Source: Circinella minor (Eukaryota > Mucoromycota > Mucoromycetes > Mucorales > Lichtheimiaceae). Taken from it: a stretch of DNA of 64,000 nt. The notes beneath the pieces are model-generated. The model made no database searches, was not told the origin of the DNA, and worked only from the letters and a program-made list of their open reading frames with translations. The position numbers were made by a program, and so were the translations under genes. Of the stretch, positions 60,850 through 64,000 are shown one piece after another. Position 1 is the first letter of the stretch, and every line of letters starts with the position of its first letter. Location of the stretch: contig JAEPRB010000160.1 of assembly GCA_016758965.1 (NCBI GenBank), positions 30,472 to 94,471 on the forward strand, in the 5' to 3' direction.

Positions 60850-61309
60850 GATTTTTTCTTTTTTATATACTTAAACAAGAGAGATAGAAGAGAGAGAGAG
60901 AGAGAGAGTTAAAAAAAAAAAGAAGTAGAGAATAAGGTTATTTAAAAAAAACTAAATAATTTTTTTTTTTGCTTTATATTTATAAGAAAAACAACATTTG
61001 GTCCCGTGTTGTTTTAATGTGTATTTACGCGGTAAAATAAAAGAGTTACATGTATAGAGGGCGGGGGGAATTGGGATGAAAAGGTCCAACTCGTTTAGAA
61101 CCTTATTATAATCCAAGAGGAGGGCAAGGGAGGGGGACCAAGCGGAAAACCTTAAAATGGAATTTTTTTTTCTGTTTAACAAAAAGGAAAGTTATTATTT
61201 TGTTGTTGATGTTGTGCGGTGATTGGAATGAAAAAAAGAAAAGAGAGAATATAGATATTATATTGGATGCTATCATTATTAAACACACAACTATTTTGGA
61301 ATCGGTTCC

Positions 61310-61340
<31 letters not shown>

Positions 61341-61587
61341 TGGCAAAACTCTTCAAAAGAGTAATAATTATCAAGTTTAAGTTAAAAACAAAATCTTTTG
61401 GATAATTTTACCCGTTTCTTTTTTTTTTCCTTCCTCTTTTTCTTTTATTCTATTATGGGATTAAATAAAGAGGTTGATTTGTTGGTCTGTGTGTTTATGT
61501 GTGTAAAAAGACAACTTCTTGTAAAAGTTTTTTTTTGATTTAGCGGATCAAAAAATAAATAAATAAATTTTCTCCACATCTTTTTTT

Positions 61588-61694
61588 GCGGGGAGGGCTA
61601 AGTTGAATAAAAAAAAAACAAATACATCCTTCTTTCCATTGATTTTAAAAGCCAGGTTGGAAATCCAGGTAATGTATATATATCCCCCGCGGGG
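61588..61694. promoter_or_regulatory. Candidate Mig1/CreA-type sites upstream of the sugar transporter
   Basis: A T run followed by GCGGGG at 61588-61593 matches the AT-rich plus GCGGGG pattern of Mig1/CreA repressor sites. CCCCGCGGGG at 61685-61694 holds two overlapping inverted GCGGGG cores. Another GCGGGG lies at 61061-61066. Distances to the start at 60849 are about 0.2, 0.74 and 0.84 kb. G runs are common in this window, so chance is possible. Confidence 0.3.
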
Positions 61695-61851
61695 TAAAAT
61701 ACCTTTTAGTTTTTGATTGGATTGGACTGAGTAAAATTTTCACCTGTCAATATTTTTTTTCAGTTTTTCCCATGAGAAAAAAAAAAAGGGTAAGCGGCGG
61801 TATGGACTTTATTTGGTTTTCCGTTCCAATCCAAAATCATGACAAAAAAGT

Positions 61852-61872
61852 AAGGGTCGTCAAACGACCCTT
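61852..61872. repeat. Perfect hairpin, 9-bp arms, followed by T-rich DNA
   Basis: Arms AAGGGTCGT and ACGACCCTT surround CAA, and TTATTTTTATTT follows. It resembles a bacterial intrinsic terminator but sits in fungal intergenic DNA 0.56 kb beyond the RhoGAP stop. Function unknown. Confidence 0.6.
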
Positions 61873-62430
61873 TTATTTTTATTTGTACTACGTATTTTAA
61901 TTGAACTCATCCTTTTTTTTTTCTTTGTCAGAATATGTAATGTATTAGTCATTGGATACATGATTTACTGAGTATAACACACTCTATTGCATTTGACAAA
62001 AAATAAAAAAAGTTGTAATATATTTAAAAACTTCAATAAGGATGGGGTTGAAAGGGGAAGAAGAAAGAACTCTTTTTTTTTTTTCCCTCTCGAAATAAAT
62101 ATAAATATAGAAATGATATCCCAAATAAGTATAAACAGGCCCTTTTTATTACCAATGATTTTTTTCATTGGAAAAAAAAAAAGTTACCATTCAAATTCTT
62201 TTTTTCACACGTAAAAATGTAACTACAGCTTGAATAAAAAACAAATGAATATTATTATTATATATATATATATATAAACGATGGAAAAAAAAAGGAGGGG
62301 GGAATGAAATATACAATTTTTTTTGGTACAAAATGGATGAACGCTTATTTTGTGGGGTGAGGAAAACAAGATGTGGGTGGGGGGTGAGGATGAGATTGTG
62401 TGCGGGAGTGGGGGGGGAATATAATACATT

Positions 62431-63403
62431 TCAATGAGCTAAAAGTGAAGAACGATTACTTTTATTTTGTAACCATTTATTATGATGATTGTTGGCTCCT
62501 ATAATAATAGTAATAAGTACATGAATTATTTCAAGTATATATAGAAAGAGAACTGTACGTACCTTGACTTGGATATCGATTAACATGAACTACTTGAGGA
62601 GAATCAATACGTTCTCTTCTTCTAATGGGAGCCGTTTTTGAACGTCTTATACCTCTTGCCATTAATGTATTTTTCCTTTTATTTGTATAAAGATCTTCAC
62701 ATGGTATATCATATATACTTGATCTTTTCAATAAAGATAATTCTTTATTTTTCACTTGTGGTTCTGTATACCTTCGTTGATCTTCTTTTTCTATTACTAT
62801 ATTATATAATACATTGGTGTAAATATATATATTTAAAAGGTTCGAATGGGATACAAAAAGAAATAGTTTACCATGATTATTTTGTTTACATAAAAGATAT
62901 TCTTCTTCTTTTTGTTGTTCTTGTTGTTGTTGTTGATTATCAGATAGTTCAGGCATTAAAAATTGAGATTGATGTTCAATAAGAAATTGTATTACTTTTT
63001 GTGAATCTTTATAACTTGTTGGATTCATTTTATCATCTGGATGACAAAGAATACCCTACAATTTATTATTAATATACAAAATAGGGTTTACCCGTTTTTA
63101 TCTCCTCCCTCCCCCGTCCTCTCTCCCCCCCCAAAAAAACACACACACACACACACATATATATACTTTACCGGTGTAAAAATAATAGCAAGTGATGATA
63201 TATCCATAAGTGTTGTTTCTGTATGCATAGCATAAACACCTAATAGATCAAGTAAATATAATAATAAAAATTGATTGGGTAATGGTAATCTTTCAATTAA
63301 TTTTTGATAAGCATTTACTTTGGCTTGTTCTGTTTCAAATGAATTATCTAATAATAATAATAATAATAAATAATTTTTAGTTCTCTTTATCATCCCCTTC
63401 CTC

Positions 63404-63437
<34 letters not shown>

Positions 63438-63886
63438 TTTACCAATCATGTCTCGAAATAATTTATAATATTCATGGGTAATGACAGGTTCTGGAAGATA
63501 AATTAAAAATCTTCTAAGAATACTTGCAGCATCATAAGTGGTATAACCTCTCCAATCTAATTTAGCACCATAATCATCATCGGGTGTATCAAATATAGTT
63601 TGAAGTAATCCTACTCTTTTCACATTTCCACATAATCGAAAAATACCTTTGGATGATAATCCTAAAAAAAAAAAAAAAAAAAAAAAATCTCATTATCAAT
63701 TTTTGTAACACAGAGAAAGCATTTTTTGACATTACCTTCATCTTTTAAAAATGATCCACATTTTGCAATCACTGTTGGAATAGCACCAAAACATTGTTTT
63801 CCAGTCCGATCATCCATATAAGATATACTTGAATGAGCATATTTTATAGATTCTGATAAAGGTATACCAAAGACCACCGCCTTCAA
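62431..63886 (-). CDS. RhoGAP domain protein (Sac7/Bag7-like), 5'-incomplete
   Basis: GTPase-activating protein for Rho-family GTPases controlling actin and cell-wall growth. Exons from the right: about 63886-63736, 63661-63443, 63347-63172, 63055-62872, 62796-62563 and 62498-62431 (stop 62431-62433); 343 residues visible. The RhoGAP fold is clear: VVFGIPLSESIKYA, GAIPTVIAKCGSFLK, GIFRLCGN (Arg finger), DAASILRRFLIYLPEPVI, LPLPNQFLLLYLLDLL, SSLAIIFTP. A basic, Ser-rich tail with polyGln follows. The 5' end is unresolved: in-frame sequence stops at a TGA shortly upstream, so exon 1 must begin at an acceptor near 63880-63887 and the start lies to the right, possibly beyond the window. Assignment to the Sac7 group is from block similarity. 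Confidence 0.88.
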
Positions 63887-64000
63887 TAGGAGGATAGTCG
63901 GTCATATTTTTGGATTGTATTCGTATAAAGAAGTTATTGTGGCAGTAAAAGCTATTGTTTCAGCGCTAGACAGGTGTTTTATTGCTGTAAATGAAAAAAA
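63887..64000 (-). other. Edge of window: RhoGAP upstream intron or leader
   Basis: A minus-strand ATG at 63903-63905 (MTDYPPIEG) is out of frame with the RhoGAP domain. A TTTACAG acceptor-like site lies near the end of the window. I cannot tell which belongs to the gene. Confidence 0.3.

Larger units (their letters stand above)
60850..62430. other. Intergenic, transporter upstream side and RhoGAP 3' side
   Basis: No gene. It contains (AG)n at about 60888-60908, (CA)n at 61313-61340, the GCGGGG words and a perfect hairpin at 61852-61872. Confidence 0.5.

Noticed and set aside
61852..61880. Rho-independent bacterial terminator
   Set aside because: Shape fits, but neighbouring genes are intron-containing fungal genes; no sign of bacterial DNA.
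63088..63140. C-rich and CA repeats as a regulatory element
   Set aside because: They lie in an intron of the RhoGAP gene and look like ordinary simple repeats.

Overview
The window looks like nuclear DNA of an early-diverging fungus, most likely a Mucoromycota/Mucorales species. The DNA is very AT-rich. Genes are cut by many short introns (about 50-180 nt, GT-AG). The gene set fits: an AUR1-type inositol phosphorylceramide synthase, a fungal-type G-alpha, a GRIP golgin, a mitochondrial HTD2 dehydratase, GH25 lysozymes and an Integrator subunit 3 homologue. This assignment is inference from gene content; there is no rRNA or marker gene here. I found no tRNA, rRNA or CRISPR array. Exon models were built by hand; every complete model sums to a multiple of three.

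Left block (1-10.7 kb): an INTS3 homologue (+, 5' end outside the window) converges on a MAM3/CNNM-type membrane protein (-), followed by a GRIP-domain golgin (-) with a 39-residue internal repeat.

Gene-poor block (10.7-32.7 kb): about 22 kb holding only small genes. These are two GH25 lysozyme paralogues (15.8-16.9 kb - and 26.6-27.7 kb +), a six-cysteine small secreted protein (20.2-21.0 kb -) and a single-pass membrane protein (21.8-22.4 kb -). It also holds a dead PIF/Harbinger transposase (28.9-30.4 kb) split by a smaller element with inverted termini, a Myb-like remnant beside it, and coding-like islands at 11.7-12.4, 12.8-13.4 and 17.5-18.3 kb that I cannot assign.

Middle (32.7-45 kb): AUR1 and an R-SNARE (start codon apparently split by an intron), a 71-N assembly gap, a 5'-truncated LINE fragment, a decayed gene of unknown family, and directly on that gene's end a degenerate 23-bp tandem array of 16 units.

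Right block (45.7-64 kb): two paralogous bZIP factors head to head (2.6 kb between starts), HTD2, a G-protein alpha subunit with a 6-nt microexon, a hexose-type MFS transporter, and a RhoGAP running to the right edge. G-alpha and RhoGAP are signalling parts and the transporter is a likely carbon-regulated gene, but nothing in the sequence ties them into one pathway.

No single new multi-gene system is evident. The most notable signals are the 23-bp array, the INTS3 homologue in a fungus, the unknown secreted protein among lysozymes, extreme microexons and the split start codon.
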